DNA of 64,000 bases from CAZJUP01 sp964549275 (GTDB taxonomy: Bacteria > Fidelibacterota > Marinisomatia > Marinisomatales > TCS55). Positions within the stretch are counted from its first letter, which is position 1; the number at the start of each line of letters is the position of its first letter. The DNA is taken from the NCBI GenBank assembly GCA_964549275.1, contig CAZJUP010000005.1:83905-147904 (forward strand). The letters are read 5' to 3'. The notes beneath the pieces were generated by a model. The model saw nothing but the letters and a program-made list of their open reading frames with translations. It was not told the DNA's origin and did not search any database. This document shows, one piece after another, positions 17,683-26,478 of this stretch. Both the position numbers and the translations under genes were made by a program.

Positions 17683-18786
17683 ATGAATATCCTACTGATC
17701 GAGCCCTATTACACCGGTTCTCACAAAGCCTGGGCTAAAGAATTCCAATCCCAAAGCCGCCACACTATTGACATACTTTCTATGAAAGGACAATTTTGGA
17801 AGTGGAGGATGCATGGTGGCGGGATAACCATGGCTAATGAATTTTTATTAAACAATCTTTCTCCAGATTTAATTCTCGCAACAGATATGCTGGATCTCAC
17901 AACATTTCTTGCCTTAACACGTGAAAAAACTTCCAAAATTCCGGCTGTGCTTTATTTTCATGAAAACCAGATGTCCTATCCCTGGTCTGATACAGACAGA
18001 GATGTCCAAAAAAATAGAGATAAACATTATGGATTTATTAATATCGCTTCTTCCCTGTCCGCTTCACATATTTTTTTTAATTCGAATTATCATAAACAAT
18101 CATTTTTATCTGGTGCAAATAAACTGTTAAAACATTTTCCGGATTTCCAAGAAATGCAATCCATACAAATAATAGAAGAAAAATCATCTGTACTTCCATT
18201 GGGAATAGATTTGGTGAAATTTGATAAGTTTAAGACTAAGAGCGCTCATCCTTTCCCCTTGATTCTATGGAACCACCGATGGGAATACGACAAAAATCCT
18301 GATGATTTTTTTGAAACTTTGTTCAAACTTCAAGAAAAAAAGCTGAAATTTGAAATAGCCATCCTTGGAGAGAATTTTGAAAAAACTCCTAAAATTTTTA
18401 ATGAGGCAAAATTCCGTTTGGGAGAAAAAATAATTCAATTTGGTTATTGCCCATCCCTGACAGACTATGCGAAATGGCTCTGGAAAGCGGATATATTGCC
18501 TGTAACGAACTTTCAAGAATTTTTCGGGGTAAGTATTATGGAAGCGGTTTATTGCGACATCTATCCCCTTTTACCGAATAGACTGACTTATCCTGATTTA
18601 TTCCCAGAATCTTTGCTGTATAATGACCAAAAAGAATTAGAAGACCGTCTTGAATTTGCTTTAAAAAATATAAATTATATCAGAGACCAATCTTTCAAAA
18701 AATACGCAGAAAAATTCGATTGGTCAGTTATGGGACCGGTTTATGATTCCCATTTAGAAAAAATTATATCTGATTCAAAAACTTAG
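17683..18786 (+). CDS. DUF3524/GTDC1-like glycosyltransferase (tRNA-queuosine mannosyltransferase family)
   Basis: 367 residues. The N-terminus (ILLIEPYYTGSHKAWAKE, then GQFWKWRMHGG) matches the DUF3524 domain that defines the GTDC1/QTMAN family. The C-terminal half is a GT-B glycosyltransferase with PLGIDLVKFDKF, HRWEYDKNPDDFF and a sugar-nucleotide-binding stretch around FFGVSIMEAVYC. In animals the family adds mannose to queuosine in tRNA-Asp; the bacterial substrate is not established, so the tRNA target here is inference. It lies after a tRNA-Leu gene and converges with tldE (4 bp overlap). The ribosome site is weak. Confidence 0.82.
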   Translation: MNILLIEPYYTGSHKAWAKEFQSQSRHTIDILSMKGQFWKWRMHGGGITMANEFLLNNLSPDLILATDMLDLTTFLALTREKTSKIPAVLYFHENQMSYPWSDTDRDVQKNRDKHYGFINIASSLSASHIFFNSNYHKQSFLSGANKLLKHFPDFQEMQSIQIIEEKSSVLPLGIDLVKFDKFKTKSAHPFPLILWNHRWEYDKNPDDFFETLFKLQEKKLKFEIAILGENFEKTPKIFNEAKFRLGEKIIQFGYCPSLTDYAKWLWKADILPVTNFQEFFGVSIMEAVYCDIYPLLPNRLTYPDLFPESLLYNDQKELEDRLEFALKNINYIRDQSFKKYAEKFDWSVMGPVYDSHLEKIISDSKT

Positions 18787-20105
18787 AGCGTCAACGAAAA
18801 GGATTTTACCAGGATCCCCGGACAGATAACACTTTCTGAATTCCGTCCTTCGTAAGTTAAAACATCAGGTATTAATTCCTGCTTTGACCCTACTGCCTCA
18901 AGTTCCGTTCCGAAAAACCGGTAAAATGTATCATCAAAACGCATCGTTTCGATGGGGCCCGCGATTACTCCACCTTCTACCCAAAAACATGCGTACCGGG
19001 TCAACCCTGTAATTCTACCGGCAGAATTATCACTCCAATTTAAATAATGAATATTGGATAGAAATAATCCCGTATCCAGTTTCGAAAGCACATCATCCTC
19101 ATTTAAATCTCCGGAGGCCATGACCGGAGACCGAAGGTATTCTCCTGTTTCAGCCCGATTGGATTTTACACCATATTCTGAAGCTGTTCGAGAACTGGTG
19201 AGAGTATTGGTCAACTGGCCATTTTTAATTAAAGGAAGAGAAGTTTCCGCCACTTCTCCCATGGAATTGAACCGTGGGGAAAGTCCTCGGGTAAAATCCT
19301 CATCTAAAGAAAATTTTGGTGAAAGAGTGACCGACTCATTCCGCATACGACCAAACCCGCTACATCCCTGCCGTATAGAGGCTTCACTCAACCCATACCA
19401 ACTAAACATCCCAATAAAATCAAAAACTGCATGAGGACCAAACCAGGTTCGATATTCACCCGGTTTCATTTTAACGGTTTTCTTTTCCATTAATTTCAGG
19501 TTTTTTTTCGACCGGTTTACGAACTTTTCATACGCTTCCTGATCCCAATCTGTGCCAGCGTATGTTCCCTTAACCATTTGATGATTCGGGGCCACAAGAG
19601 AGTAATCCAGCGAATGGGTATCGGTTTCAAACCAGTGGTGCTGGCCCAAAGAATTGGCAGCACCATAATACACTTTACCCGAAGCCCAAATACCTACCAG
19701 ATCTACACCTTGCATTACGGGCAAAAGGGCATCTACAGCTTTATCAAAAGATAATCCATTGGCCGTTTTAATTTCCCTACTAGACCCCTCGCCTGTAGGT
19801 AAGACTATAAAAGGATCCGGAAGGAGTTGAGACAATTCTCCTCGAAGTCGCTCAAGTTCCTCTAGCACACGCCTCGTATCTTCTTTAATATCGTTGCTAA
19901 AGGACACCATTGCGGAACAAGTTTTATTCGCCTTTATCAACTTCATACCTAAATACGCATCATCCACCAACCCCGTCTGGCGGATTTTTGCTTGTGTTAA
20001 TCGAATAAACTGGCTGGATTCCCCTTTAAACGACAGGGAAAGAATCTCTCCCTTGTGAAGGGCTGAAAAGACTTGATTAGAAAGTTGTTTAAATAATTTC
20101 TCCAT
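18783..20105 (-). CDS. TldE/PmbA-family protein
   Basis: 440 residues, second member of a TldD/TldE pair. It lacks the HExxxH zinc site of its partner, as expected for the TldE subunit. It keeps the family's C-terminal pattern (GRITGLTRYACFWVEGGV, then PIETMRFDDTFY). TldD and TldE form a heterodimeric protease that degrades unfolded peptides and processes some modified peptides. Here the two genes are separated by 2 bp. I see no small precursor-peptide gene beside them. Confidence 0.85.
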   Translation of the reverse strand: MEKLFKQLSNQVFSALHKGEILSLSFKGESSQFIRLTQAKIRQTGLVDDAYLGMKLIKANKTCSAMVSFSNDIKEDTRRVLEELERLRGELSQLLPDPFIVLPTGEGSSREIKTANGLSFDKAVDALLPVMQGVDLVGIWASGKVYYGAANSLGQHHWFETDTHSLDYSLVAPNHQMVKGTYAGTDWDQEAYEKFVNRSKKNLKLMEKKTVKMKPGEYRTWFGPHAVFDFIGMFSWYGLSEASIRQGCSGFGRMRNESVTLSPKFSLDEDFTRGLSPRFNSMGEVAETSLPLIKNGQLTNTLTSSRTASEYGVKSNRAETGEYLRSPVMASGDLNEDDVLSKLDTGLFLSNIHYLNWSDNSAGRITGLTRYACFWVEGGVIAGPIETMRFDDTFYRFFGTELEAVGSKQELIPDVLTYEGRNSESVICPGILVKSFSLTL

Positions 20106-20107
20106 GA

Positions 20108-21547
20108 TTAAGCACCCCCAAATACTTCCACATTTTCAAATAAACAAAGGGGTGATGCGTGCCCCACGCGAATAACCTGATTGGGTTCACCTTTTCCGCA
20201 ATTTGGAGTTCCATAAATTCCAAATGTGTCAACATTCCCTACCATTTTTAAATTGTTCCAAAACGGGGTACTGATCCCACGATAATTTGGATTCCGTACA
20301 GTTTTTGTCAATTGGCCGTCTTCTATCAACTTTCCGTATTCACATCCAAATTGAAATTTATTCCGATAATCGTCTATAGACCAGGAACGGTTACTTTCCA
20401 TGTACACCCCTTTTTTGACGGATTGTATAATATCTTCTCGAGTTGACTCTCCCGGTTCAAGATTCAGGTTTGCCATTCTGTCAATGGGAGACCGATTCCA
20501 GCTCATGGCTCTTGAATTTGCAACACCGTCAATTCCTGACCGAATTTGACTTTCTTTAGCCCCAAGGCCTCTAACAAGTAATCCATCTTTTATGATATGT
20601 TGTTTTTCGGCTTTCAGACCATCATCATCAAAACCATAGGAAGCAAATTCTCCCGTTAAACTGGGATCAAACGTAATATTCATGAGAGAAGAGCCATATT
20701 GTAAAGAACCAAAATCCTCTGGTTTTACAAATGACCATCCTGCATAATTTCTTTCATCTCCAAGGATACGATCAACTTCCAAAGCATGACCGACACTCTC
20801 ATGAATTTGAAGCATCATTTGATCCGGAGCTAGAATGAGGTCCATTATTCCGGACGGGCACTCTTCAACAGTTAATAATTCCACAGCTTCTTTACCAATT
20901 ATTTCTGCACGAGACAACAATAGGTTTTCGTCAAAAAATTCAACACCGATTTGCTTGCAATTTCCTCGCATTCCGCCATCCGTTCGTCTTTGTTGAACCG
21001 TTCCATCCTGTGCTGTTGCATTCATGTCAAATTCCAACAGAATGAAATCTTGTTCAATATCGCTGCCATTAGAGCTCACAAATCTGAATTTTGTCTCTGT
21101 CATTACACTTAAAGCAGAGGCACTAATAATTTTATCGGAGACCTTTAATGTATTGGAGAGTTTGAGCAACATATTATTTAATTCACCGGGTGATATGCCT
21201 GATATATCCGTGATAAAGGGAGAACGATACTTTCCCACATTTGCTGGTCTGGCCTCTTCTGTAAACTTGTATGCAGCATACCTTGCAGCTAATTTTGCCT
21301 GTTCCGCTGCAGCCCTCGCTGCCTGGGCCACACCCTCACTATCTAACCTGCTTGTCCCGAAATAACCAAACTGCCCGTCAACCAAAACCTCTACCATCAA
21401 ACCATGAGTTTTATTTCTTGAATTCGACTGTGGATTTCCATCCCGGACTACACGAACCGTGGCAGCTTCATATACTTCTCGTATGCCTACCCAATCTGCG
21501 TTGACATCAATTGCCGATAACAGTGGTTTTAACTCAATTTTTTTCAT
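20108..21547 (-). CDS. tldD: TldD metalloprotease subunit
   Basis: 479 residues. The zinc motif HESVGH (249-254, HExxxH) with the following ALEVDRILGDE is the TldD signature. The C-terminal segment contains the family's conserved cysteine region (YGTPNCGKGEPNQVIRVGH). It forms the active subunit with the TldE-like product of the next gene. Its start overlaps the DegT aminotransferase gene by 14 bp, an unusual association. Confidence 0.9.
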   Translation of the reverse strand: MKKIELKPLLSAIDVNADWVGIREVYEAATVRVVRDGNPQSNSRNKTHGLMVEVLVDGQFGYFGTSRLDSEGVAQAARAAAEQAKLAARYAAYKFTEEARPANVGKYRSPFITDISGISPGELNNMLLKLSNTLKVSDKIISASALSVMTETKFRFVSSNGSDIEQDFILLEFDMNATAQDGTVQQRRTDGGMRGNCKQIGVEFFDENLLLSRAEIIGKEAVELLTVEECPSGIMDLILAPDQMMLQIHESVGHALEVDRILGDERNYAGWSFVKPEDFGSLQYGSSLMNITFDPSLTGEFASYGFDDDGLKAEKQHIIKDGLLVRGLGAKESQIRSGIDGVANSRAMSWNRSPIDRMANLNLEPGESTREDIIQSVKKGVYMESNRSWSIDDYRNKFQFGCEYGKLIEDGQLTKTVRNPNYRGISTPFWNNLKMVGNVDTFGIYGTPNCGKGEPNQVIRVGHASPLCLFENVEVFGGA

Positions 21548-22781
21548 GAAAATCCTTATCTAAAAACAATTCCGGTTCACGTTTCATTGCTGTTGTCACT
21601 TTTTCAAATGCATCAATGATATCTCTAATATCTTCATCGGTTCCCAATAAATGGTTTTGCTTCAACCATACGGCCTCCCTATCAGCAATTCGCTCTGCTA
21701 CTGGCATTTTCATCGTAGAATAATCGATATCTTTTAACCACGGGTATTCGTCGGAATCTGTAATAAAGAGTTTTTCACGGTATAGAGGAGTGTAACCAGA
21801 ATAGGTATAAATCCCTTCGGACTGCATCGCCTTAAAAAAGACTTCCCGTGGTATATGATTAAATTCATTTTCATCGTATCGAACAATATATAGGTGATTC
21901 GCCGAACGGGTTGTTTTTTCATAGGATTTAATCCTATCAATCCCTTCTATTTGACTCAAGGCTTTATCCAATCGTTCTCGATTTTTGTCTCTTATAGCCA
22001 TATCCTTTTGAAGAGTATTTAATTGAACCTTGAGCATAGCTGCTGCAAAAGCATTGATTCTAAAGTTTCCTCCCAAATGATGATGTTCATAAAATTGACC
22101 CCCTTTTACTCTACCACAATTATGATAGGAAAAACAGGTTTCAATAAAGGCTTCATCATTAGATACTATTGCCCCTCCTTCTCCAGCAGACATATTTTTA
22201 GACGTTTGAAAACTAAAAATTCCTCCGTGACCAAGGGCACCAACTTTTTTTCCTCCCCATTCTGCGCCGTGGGCCTGCGCCGCATCCTCGATTATAGGGA
22301 TACCATGCTTCTCGCCAATAGTAATAATTTTGTCCATATTTGCCGGATTTCCTGCAAGATGTACCGGCATAATGGTTCGGGTTTTTTCTGTTACGGCGTC
22401 CTCAATCAATCCCGGATCCAAGTTCAAGGAATTCTCATCAATATCCACAAAAACAGGAATGGCATTTGCCATGAGAACAGCGGACGCAGTTGCAATAAAG
22501 GTATAAGAAGGGACAATAACCTCATCTCCTGCCTTCACTCCGGCAGCTTTCAGCGCAACCCATAAAGCCGTACTTCCCGAACTGGTACTTATACAGTATT
22601 TTGAGTCTTGGAATTCAGCAAAGGCTTCATCGAATTGTTTAATGACATCACTGCCCACTCCCCAATTTTCTTCTGTGAGCGTATGGATGAGACTTTCTTT
22701 TAATTCAGATGAAGGTTTAGGCCAAGCAGGAAAGGGATTGCTGCGGACAGGCTCACCTCCAAATATTGCGAGATTTGACAT
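21534..22781 (-). CDS. DegT/DnrJ/EryC1/StrS-family aminotransferase
   Basis: 415 residues, PLP fold type I. It has STSSGSTALWVALKAAGV (phosphate binding), EDAAQAHGAEWGG, and the PLP lysine K195 in FQTSKNMSAGEGG. These enzymes make amino sugars for surface polysaccharides or antibiotics, or AHBA-type compounds. No other sugar-nucleotide genes are adjacent, so the substrate is unknown. It leads the operon DegT-tldD-tldE. Confidence 0.88.
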   Translation of the reverse strand: MSNLAIFGGEPVRSNPFPAWPKPSSELKESLIHTLTEENWGVGSDVIKQFDEAFAEFQDSKYCISTSSGSTALWVALKAAGVKAGDEVIVPSYTFIATASAVLMANAIPVFVDIDENSLNLDPGLIEDAVTEKTRTIMPVHLAGNPANMDKIITIGEKHGIPIIEDAAQAHGAEWGGKKVGALGHGGIFSFQTSKNMSAGEGGAIVSNDEAFIETCFSYHNCGRVKGGQFYEHHHLGGNFRINAFAAAMLKVQLNTLQKDMAIRDKNRERLDKALSQIEGIDRIKSYEKTTRSANHLYIVRYDENEFNHIPREVFFKAMQSEGIYTYSGYTPLYREKLFITDSDEYPWLKDIDYSTMKMPVAERIADREAVWLKQNHLLGTDEDIRDIIDAFEKVTTAMKREPELFLDKDFHEKN

Positions 22782-22990
22782 CGATACATTAAATCCTGAT
22801 TTAATCGGTTAATACTAAAAAGAAAAATTACAGTCTTAAGCAAGTTTTTCCCAAGCAGCATTTTGAAGATAGAAAATGGAAGTCCCTATTGTATTGAATA
22901 TTCTGCAATTTTTTCAGGCCAACCTGACAGCATTTCACCTGTACTTGCCAAAATTGCAATGGGGTATGAAATTATTTCAATATCCATTTT

Positions 22991-23007
22991 TTGGCATGGG
23001 TCTTGTT
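22991..23007 (+). promoter_or_regulatory. Possible sigma-54-like promoter before hsp20
   Basis: TTGGCATG, four bases, then TTGTT resembles the -24/-12 sigma-54 consensus with two differences, one of them at the usually conserved C of the -12 element. A transcript would start near 23018, leaving a short leader before the hsp20 ATG. No CIRCE operator is visible. This is a by-eye match and weak. Confidence 0.25.
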
Positions 23008-23055
23008 CGATTTTGAGTGAAAAGTTTTTTAACACCTAAACAAAAGGAGTCAGAA

Positions 23056-23493
23056 ATGACACTCGTAAAATGGAACCCCAGACGCTCATTAATAACAGAT
23101 TTTGACCGGTTAATCGGCGATTTTTTTAATGATGACTGGAAAATTAGTTCGCAGAGAAATTCCACGTGGACGCCGGCAATCGATATTGAAGAAAAAGACG
23201 AAGAATTTGTTTTGACAGCCGATACCCCTGGGATGACTAAAAAAGATGTAAAATTAAACATCCGAGATGGTGTTCTTTCCATCAAGGGTGAAAGGAAAGT
23301 TGAAAAAGAAGATGAATCCGGTACTTACCATTATCGTGAGAGACATCTTGGAACTTTCTGTCGAACTTTTAGATTACCTGAAACAGTGAATGAAGAAAAA
23401 ATCAATGCGACATTCCAAAATGGAATTCTAACCGTGAGCTTACCTAAGTTTGAAGAAGTGAAACCAAAAGAACGTGAGATTAAAATCTCATAG
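23056..23493 (+). CDS. Small heat-shock protein (Hsp20/alpha-crystallin family)
   Basis: 145 residues. The alpha-crystallin domain spans about residues 35-140, with the strands TPAIDIEEKDEEFVLTADTP and GVLSIKGERK, the GTYHYRERHLGTFCRTFRLP segment and the final GILTVSLPK. It acts as an ATP-independent holdase. The ATG at 23056 follows AAAAGGAGTCAGAA, a strong ribosome site, and is preferred to an upstream in-frame GTG at 23017. It is a single-gene unit ended by a clear terminator. Confidence 0.93.
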   Translation: MTLVKWNPRRSLITDFDRLIGDFFNDDWKISSQRNSTWTPAIDIEEKDEEFVLTADTPGMTKKDVKLNIRDGVLSIKGERKVEKEDESGTYHYRERHLGTFCRTFRLPETVNEEKINATFQNGILTVSLPKFEEVKPKEREIKIS

Positions 23494-23507
23494 CGTTATA
23501 GCTCTAT

Positions 23508-23539
23508 AAAAAAAGCCCCCAATTATGGGGGCTTTTTTT
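23508..23539. terminator. Bidirectional intrinsic terminator
   Basis: A perfect stem (AAAAAAAGCCCCC / GGGGGCTTTTTTT) with a six-base loop AATTAT lies between hsp20 (plus) and the flavin reductase (minus). The A tract on one side and T tract on the other let it work in both directions. Confidence 0.93.
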
Positions 23540-23550
23540 GGGTTCTAAGC

Positions 23551-24048
23551 TTATTTCAATCTCATGACAAATTGACTCAGGACTCTTTCTGCTGTCTCTA
23601 TCTTTAAAGGTGAATTGTCGGTGACGGACAGGGTCCGTGCCATCACTGTCGTTCCCATATGCTCTAATTGGCTCCGAAATGATGACAAAAATCTCGTACC
23701 TGGCCCACCGCTGTGGGAAGCTAACTGTGCAATTTTACCATTAAATGTATCTCGCCAATTTTTAGAAGATACGGACAGCCAAGCGATGGCATTGGATAAA
23801 ATAGGTGGAACACCTCCATTATACTCAGGAGCACAAAATAACAAACCGTCAGAGTTTAAAAATACATTTTCCACAGATTCAATACGTGAACCATCAACCA
23901 AAATTCCAGGATAATATAAAGGAAGAACAAAGTCCTCCAAAGATATGATATTCGACTGAACCCCTAAATTGTCCAAAATGGGTTTTAGCTCCCGAGCCAA
24001 TACCAGATTATTTCCTTTTGTAGCAGATATGATTAAAATGTGTTTCAT
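23551..24048 (-). CDS. NAD(P)H-dependent FMN reductase
   Basis: 165 residues, flavodoxin fold. The FMN phosphate loop is SATKGNNLVLAR at the N-terminus, and the family motif is LLFCAPEYNGGVPPILSNAI. It resembles NADPH-dependent FMN/azo/quinone reductases. It starts 3 bp after the SDR gene stop and is probably co-transcribed with it. Confidence 0.85.
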   Translation of the reverse strand: MKHILIISATKGNNLVLARELKPILDNLGVQSNIISLEDFVLPLYYPGILVDGSRIESVENVFLNSDGLLFCAPEYNGGVPPILSNAIAWLSVSSKNWRDTFNGKIAQLASHSGGPGTRFLSSFRSQLEHMGTTVMARTLSVTDNSPLKIETAERVLSQFVMRLK

Positions 24049-24051
24049 GGC

Positions 24052-24780
24052 TTATATAACCACTCCTCCATCAACATTTATGACTGCGCCGTGGATATAA
24101 GATGCATCGTCACTGGCAAGGAAACAATAGGCATTGGCAATATCCCCTACTTCTCCCCACCGTTTTAATGGAACTTTATCTTCCATCATTTTAATAATTT
24201 TTTCCGGCATCTGTGCTGTCATGTCCGTCTTTATAAATCCCGGTGCAACTGCATTGACCCGAATGCCATCCTTCCCCAATTCTCTTGCCCAAACCTTTGT
24301 CATTCCAATCACTCCGGTTTTGGTCGCAACATAATTCGTTTGGCCGAAATTTCCGTTGTGGGCCGCAACCGAAGAAGCATTGAGAATTACACCACTTCCC
24401 TGTTCACGCATGACATCTGCAACATATTTTGTACACAGGTAAGTTCCTTTAAGATTGACTTCTATAACCCGGTCAAACTGTTCTTCTTCCATTTTTTTCA
24501 ATGTAGCATCCATCAAAATCCCTGCATTGTTAACGAGGATATCAATTTTACTAAATTTTGAAATGACACTGTCTACCATAGCCACAACACTGTCTTTCCT
24601 CCCGACATTAACCTGTACAAACGTCCCCCCAATGTCTGATGCAGTCCGCTCACCTGTTATTGTATCATACTCTGCTACAATAACCTTTGCGCCTTCCTTT
24701 GCAAATTTTTCAGCTGTTGCCTTACCTATCCCCCGCCCCCCTCCGGTCACGATTGCTACTTTCCCCAATAAAAGATTCAT
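24052..24780 (-). CDS. SDR oxidoreductase, FabG-like
   Basis: 242 residues. It has Rossmann TGGGRGIG (12-19), NNAG (84-87), the catalytic serine in ASS (135-137), and Y150-x3-K154 (YVATK). The C-terminus ends in GAVINVDGG as in 3-oxoacyl-ACP reductases. It could be fabG or a short-chain dehydrogenase of another pathway; no other fatty-acid genes are adjacent. The ATG at 24780 follows GAGGAGATATA and is preferred over the upstream TTG at 24795. Confidence 0.88.
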   Translation of the reverse strand: MNLLLGKVAIVTGGGRGIGKATAEKFAKEGAKVIVAEYDTITGERTASDIGGTFVQVNVGRKDSVVAMVDSVISKFSKIDILVNNAGILMDATLKKMEEEQFDRVIEVNLKGTYLCTKYVADVMREQGSGVILNASSVAAHNGNFGQTNYVATKTGVIGMTKVWARELGKDGIRVNAVAPGFIKTDMTAQMPEKIIKMMEDKVPLKRWGEVGDIANAYCFLASDDASYIHGAVINVDGGVVI

Positions 24781-24858
24781 TATATCTCCTCGCAATTATT
24801 TTTCTAAGTTTTGGACTGAAAAGTTACCCTTAAACAACGATTTGATGAAAGTATTCCC

Positions 24859-25821
24859 ATGATATTAAAAACCATTTTAGAGGCAATTGGTAACACACCG
24901 GTCGTTCACCTTAATAAAATTGGACAAAAATTAGAATGTAACCTTTACGCCAAATGTGAATATTTCAATGCCGGTGGGTCTCTAAAGGATCGAATCGGAT
25001 ACCGTATGGTCGAAAAAGCTGAAATATCCGGGCAAATTAAACCCGGAGATACCCTCATAGAACCCACTTCAGGGAATACAGGAATAGGCCTTGCCCTTGC
25101 CGCTGCTGTAAAGGGATATAATATGGTCATTGTCATGCCGGAAAAAATGAGTATGGAAAAAGAGGTTGTGCTTAAAGCTCTTGGGGCCGAAATTATTCGA
25201 ACCCCTACTGAAGCTGCCCATGACGATCCGGATGGATTAATCCAAGTAGCCAAACGCCTTCAAAAAGACACGCCTCATTCGCACATCCTTGATCAATATG
25301 AAAATCCGGATAATCCCGATGCCCATTATGAAGGAACTGCAGAAGAAATCCTAAAAGATTTCGGCAAAAATCTCCATATGGTTGTCATCGGCGCCGGAAC
25401 AGGAGGAACCATTACCGGAGTCGCCAAAAAACTCAAAGAAAAAATTCCTCATATCCAAATTGTCGGTGTAGATCCTGTGGGTTCAATTCTGGGCGGCGGA
25501 GATGAAGTCACCCCCTATCATGTGGAAGGAATCGGGTATGATTTCTTCCCGGGAGTATTGGATAATTCTCTTGTCAATCAGTATATCAAAACAAATGACC
25601 AGGATTCCTTTACCGTGGCCAGAAGGCTCATCCGGGAAGAAGGACTTCTGTGCGGTGGATCCAGCGGTGCTGTTGTTTGGGGTGCGCTTCAGGCCGCAGC
25701 TATTCTGGAAAAAGGACAAAACTGCCTGGCCATTTTGCCCGACAGTATTCGAAATTACCTGGGAAAATTTGTTTCTGATGAATGGATGAATATAAATGGA
25801 TTTAATATCCAGAATAAATGA
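24859..25821 (+). CDS. Cystathionine beta-synthase-like PLP enzyme (catalytic core only)
   Basis: 320 residues, PLP fold type II, with PLP lysine K43 in GGSLKDR and the substrate loop TSGNTG. By memory of the human protein, the similarity to eukaryotic cystathionine beta-synthase is striking: AKCEYFNAGG, EPTSGNTGIGLALAAAV, GAEIIRTPTEA, SHILDQYENP, VEGIGYDFFP and EEGLLCGGSSGA. The C-terminal regulatory CBS pair and N-terminal haem region are absent. It would condense serine (or O-acetylserine) with homocysteine or sulfide. A cysteine-synthase role cannot be excluded. The TlpA-like gene starts at the next base after its stop. Confidence 0.88.
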   Translation: MILKTILEAIGNTPVVHLNKIGQKLECNLYAKCEYFNAGGSLKDRIGYRMVEKAEISGQIKPGDTLIEPTSGNTGIGLALAAAVKGYNMVIVMPEKMSMEKEVVLKALGAEIIRTPTEAAHDDPDGLIQVAKRLQKDTPHSHILDQYENPDNPDAHYEGTAEEILKDFGKNLHMVVIGAGTGGTITGVAKKLKEKIPHIQIVGVDPVGSILGGGDEVTPYHVEGIGYDFFPGVLDNSLVNQYIKTNDQDSFTVARRLIREEGLLCGGSSGAVVWGALQAAAILEKGQNCLAILPDSIRNYLGKFVSDEWMNINGFNIQNK

Positions 25822-26349
25822 ATGAATAGAAAACTACTATCTATTCTTCCCCTTGTTATCTTCATCGGATTACAAGGCCAACAATCCGGGAATAGAGGAT
25901 TTATTGTTTCAGTGGGAGATCCCAGCCCGAACTATTCCCTTAAACTAATAAATGGAAGAAAACACAGTAAAAAGTCTCTATTGGGAAAAGTCGTTGTTTT
26001 GCAGTTTACAGCCAGTTGGTGCTCGGTTTGTCGCAGGGAAATGCCCCATCTTGAAAAAGAGGTTTGGCAACGCTTCCGCCATGAAGATTTTATACTTATA
26101 GGTGTAGATAGAGATGAACCCAGGAAGATTGTTCGAAAATTTGCCCGAGAGATGAAGATTACCTATCCAATGGCTTTGGATCTGGATGCAAATATTTTTG
26201 GACTTTTTGCTCTGAAAGATTCAGGTGTAACCCGGAATATCGTTATGGATAAAAAGGGAAATATTCGTTTTTTAACCCGTCTATTTAACCCAATGGAATT
26301 TCAGGAAATGATTGAGGTAATTGATACCCTCCTGAAGGAGTCTTCATGA
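25822..26349 (+). CDS. TlpA/ResA-like periplasmic thioredoxin
   Basis: 175 residues. The hydrophobic leader (LLSILPLVIFIGLQGQ) indicates export. It has the redox motif WCSVCRR (C67, C70) within LQFTASWCSVCRREMP and the peroxiredoxin/TlpA pattern VGVDRDEPRKIV and MALDLDANIFGLF. It is expected to reduce disulfides outside the cytoplasm. The start is immediately after the CBS-like stop, so the two are one transcript. Confidence 0.87.
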   Translation: MNRKLLSILPLVIFIGLQGQQSGNRGFIVSVGDPSPNYSLKLINGRKHSKKSLLGKVVVLQFTASWCSVCRREMPHLEKEVWQRFRHEDFILIGVDRDEPRKIVRKFAREMKITYPMALDLDANIFGLFALKDSGVTRNIVMDKKGNIRFLTRLFNPMEFQEMIEVIDTLLKESS

Positions 26350-26478
26350 AAGAAAATAAAATATATGCGAAACATCCTGATCCCCATTAAAAGGGAGTAA
26401 GTATTTCATCCCATAAATACGTTTTAATTAATAAAAGCTATATTAGATGCACTTAACAAGGAAAAAGAATTTAAATTT

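Noticed and set aside
18783..21547. A modified-peptide (RiPP) cluster based on TldD/TldE
   Set aside because: No precursor peptide, YcaO or radical SAM gene is present nearby.
22876..23016. 46-codon plus-strand frame (MEVPIVLNILQFF...) before hsp20
   Set aside because: The ribosome site is weak and the frame overlaps the likely promoter region; not strong enough to call.
22782..23055. CIRCE (HrcA) operator upstream of hsp20
   Set aside because: No TTAGCACTC-N9-GAGTGCTAA-like sequence could be found.
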